This document shows, piece by piece, positions 63,945 to 64,000 of a DNA stretch of 64,000 nucleotides. The DNA comes from Sphingobacterium sp. UBA4616 (GTDB lineage Bacteria > Bacteroidota > Bacteroidia > Sphingobacteriales > Sphingobacteriaceae). Numbering within the stretch: the stretch's first letter is position 1; the number at the start of each line of letters is the position of its first letter. The stretch covers positions 383,854-447,853 of the forward strand of contig DGIS01000013.1 in NCBI GenBank assembly GCA_002386525.1, written 5' to 3'. The translations under genes were made by a program, and so were the position numbers. Below the pieces are notes generated by a model, which worked only from the letters and a program-made list of their open reading frames with translations, searched no databases and was not told the DNA's origin.

Positions 63945-63980
63945 TATTTATTACTTTTTTAAATTTAAAAGTAATAAATA
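63945..63980 (+). terminator. A/T-rich hairpin downstream of cstA
   Basis: TATTTATTACTTTT (63945-63958) and AAAAGTAATAAATA (63967-63980) form a 14-bp perfect inverted repeat with an 8-base loop, about 50 bases after the cstA stop. The stem is A/T-rich and there is no T-run after it, so it may be an operon end or an operator for whatever follows beyond the window. Confidence 0.4.
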
Positions 63981-64000
63981 GGTTGTTTAAATACCTTTTT

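Noticed and set aside
1..64000. CRISPR array, tRNA, rRNA, prophage, integrase or transposase
   Set aside because: No regularly spaced repeats, tRNA-like foldings, ribosomal sequences or phage/transposase motifs were noticed while reading both strands; small tRNAs could be missed by eye.

Overview
The window is a low-GC chromosomal segment from a member of the Bacteroidota, most likely a Sphingobacterium or close relative in the Sphingobacteriaceae. The evidence is two SusC/SusD pairs, a GLPGLI protein paired with a TonB-type barrel, a beta-propeller/LuxR SusR-like regulator, an ECF sigma/FecR cascade, a subclass A2 class A beta-lactamase, and several intergenic TAnnTTTG elements of the type used as -7 boxes in this phylum. 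No rRNA, tRNA, CRISPR array, integrase or transposase was seen.

Layout. 1-13 kb: the tail of an unidentified gene, a decayed SMP-30/NHL-type secreted propeller gene, a membrane-anchored glutathione peroxidase, an unknown membrane-protein/lipoprotein pair, a secreted metzincin-like NPCBM protein whose first zinc His is Tyr, a CDF metal transporter, and a GLPGLI/TonB-type pair. 12-18.5 kb: divergent selO, then a tight operon of egtD, egtB, an OpuC-type ATPase and a permease fused to a substrate-binding domain. This looks like ergothioneine synthesis joined to an EgtUV-like importer, and the binding domain is circularly permuted. 18.6-29.9 kb: glycolipid-binding-like protein, L,D-transpeptidase, OmpA lipoprotein, a broken serine hydrolase gene, a DHA2 efflux pump, a decapitated PMT-family glycosyltransferase, a PER/VEB-like beta-lactamase, a Crp-like regulator, a lone receiver domain and an AI-2E family permease.

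30-39.8 kb: a beta-glucan utilisation locus, with SusC, SusD and a two-catalytic-domain glycosidase ending in GH16, transcribed away from a periplasm-sensing propeller/LuxR regulator. 39.9-50.3 kb: AraC regulators, a TetX-like flavin monooxygenase, a three-gene glycosyltransferase operon, a siderophore-interacting protein, unknown small genes, and a divergent HxlR/quinone-reductase-like pair. 50.4-63.9 kb: a two-domain retropepsin-like protein, then an ECF sigma factor, FecR anti-sigma, SusC, SusD, two secreted FAD-dependent oxidoreductases and CstA. This last set looks like one uptake-and-oxidation system without any glycosidase.

The left half contains several decayed genes and long empty gaps. 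The right end (about 53-64 kb) is compact and more GC-rich. The most promising loci are the ergothioneine make-and-import operon and the SusCD/twin-flavoenzyme/CstA operon.
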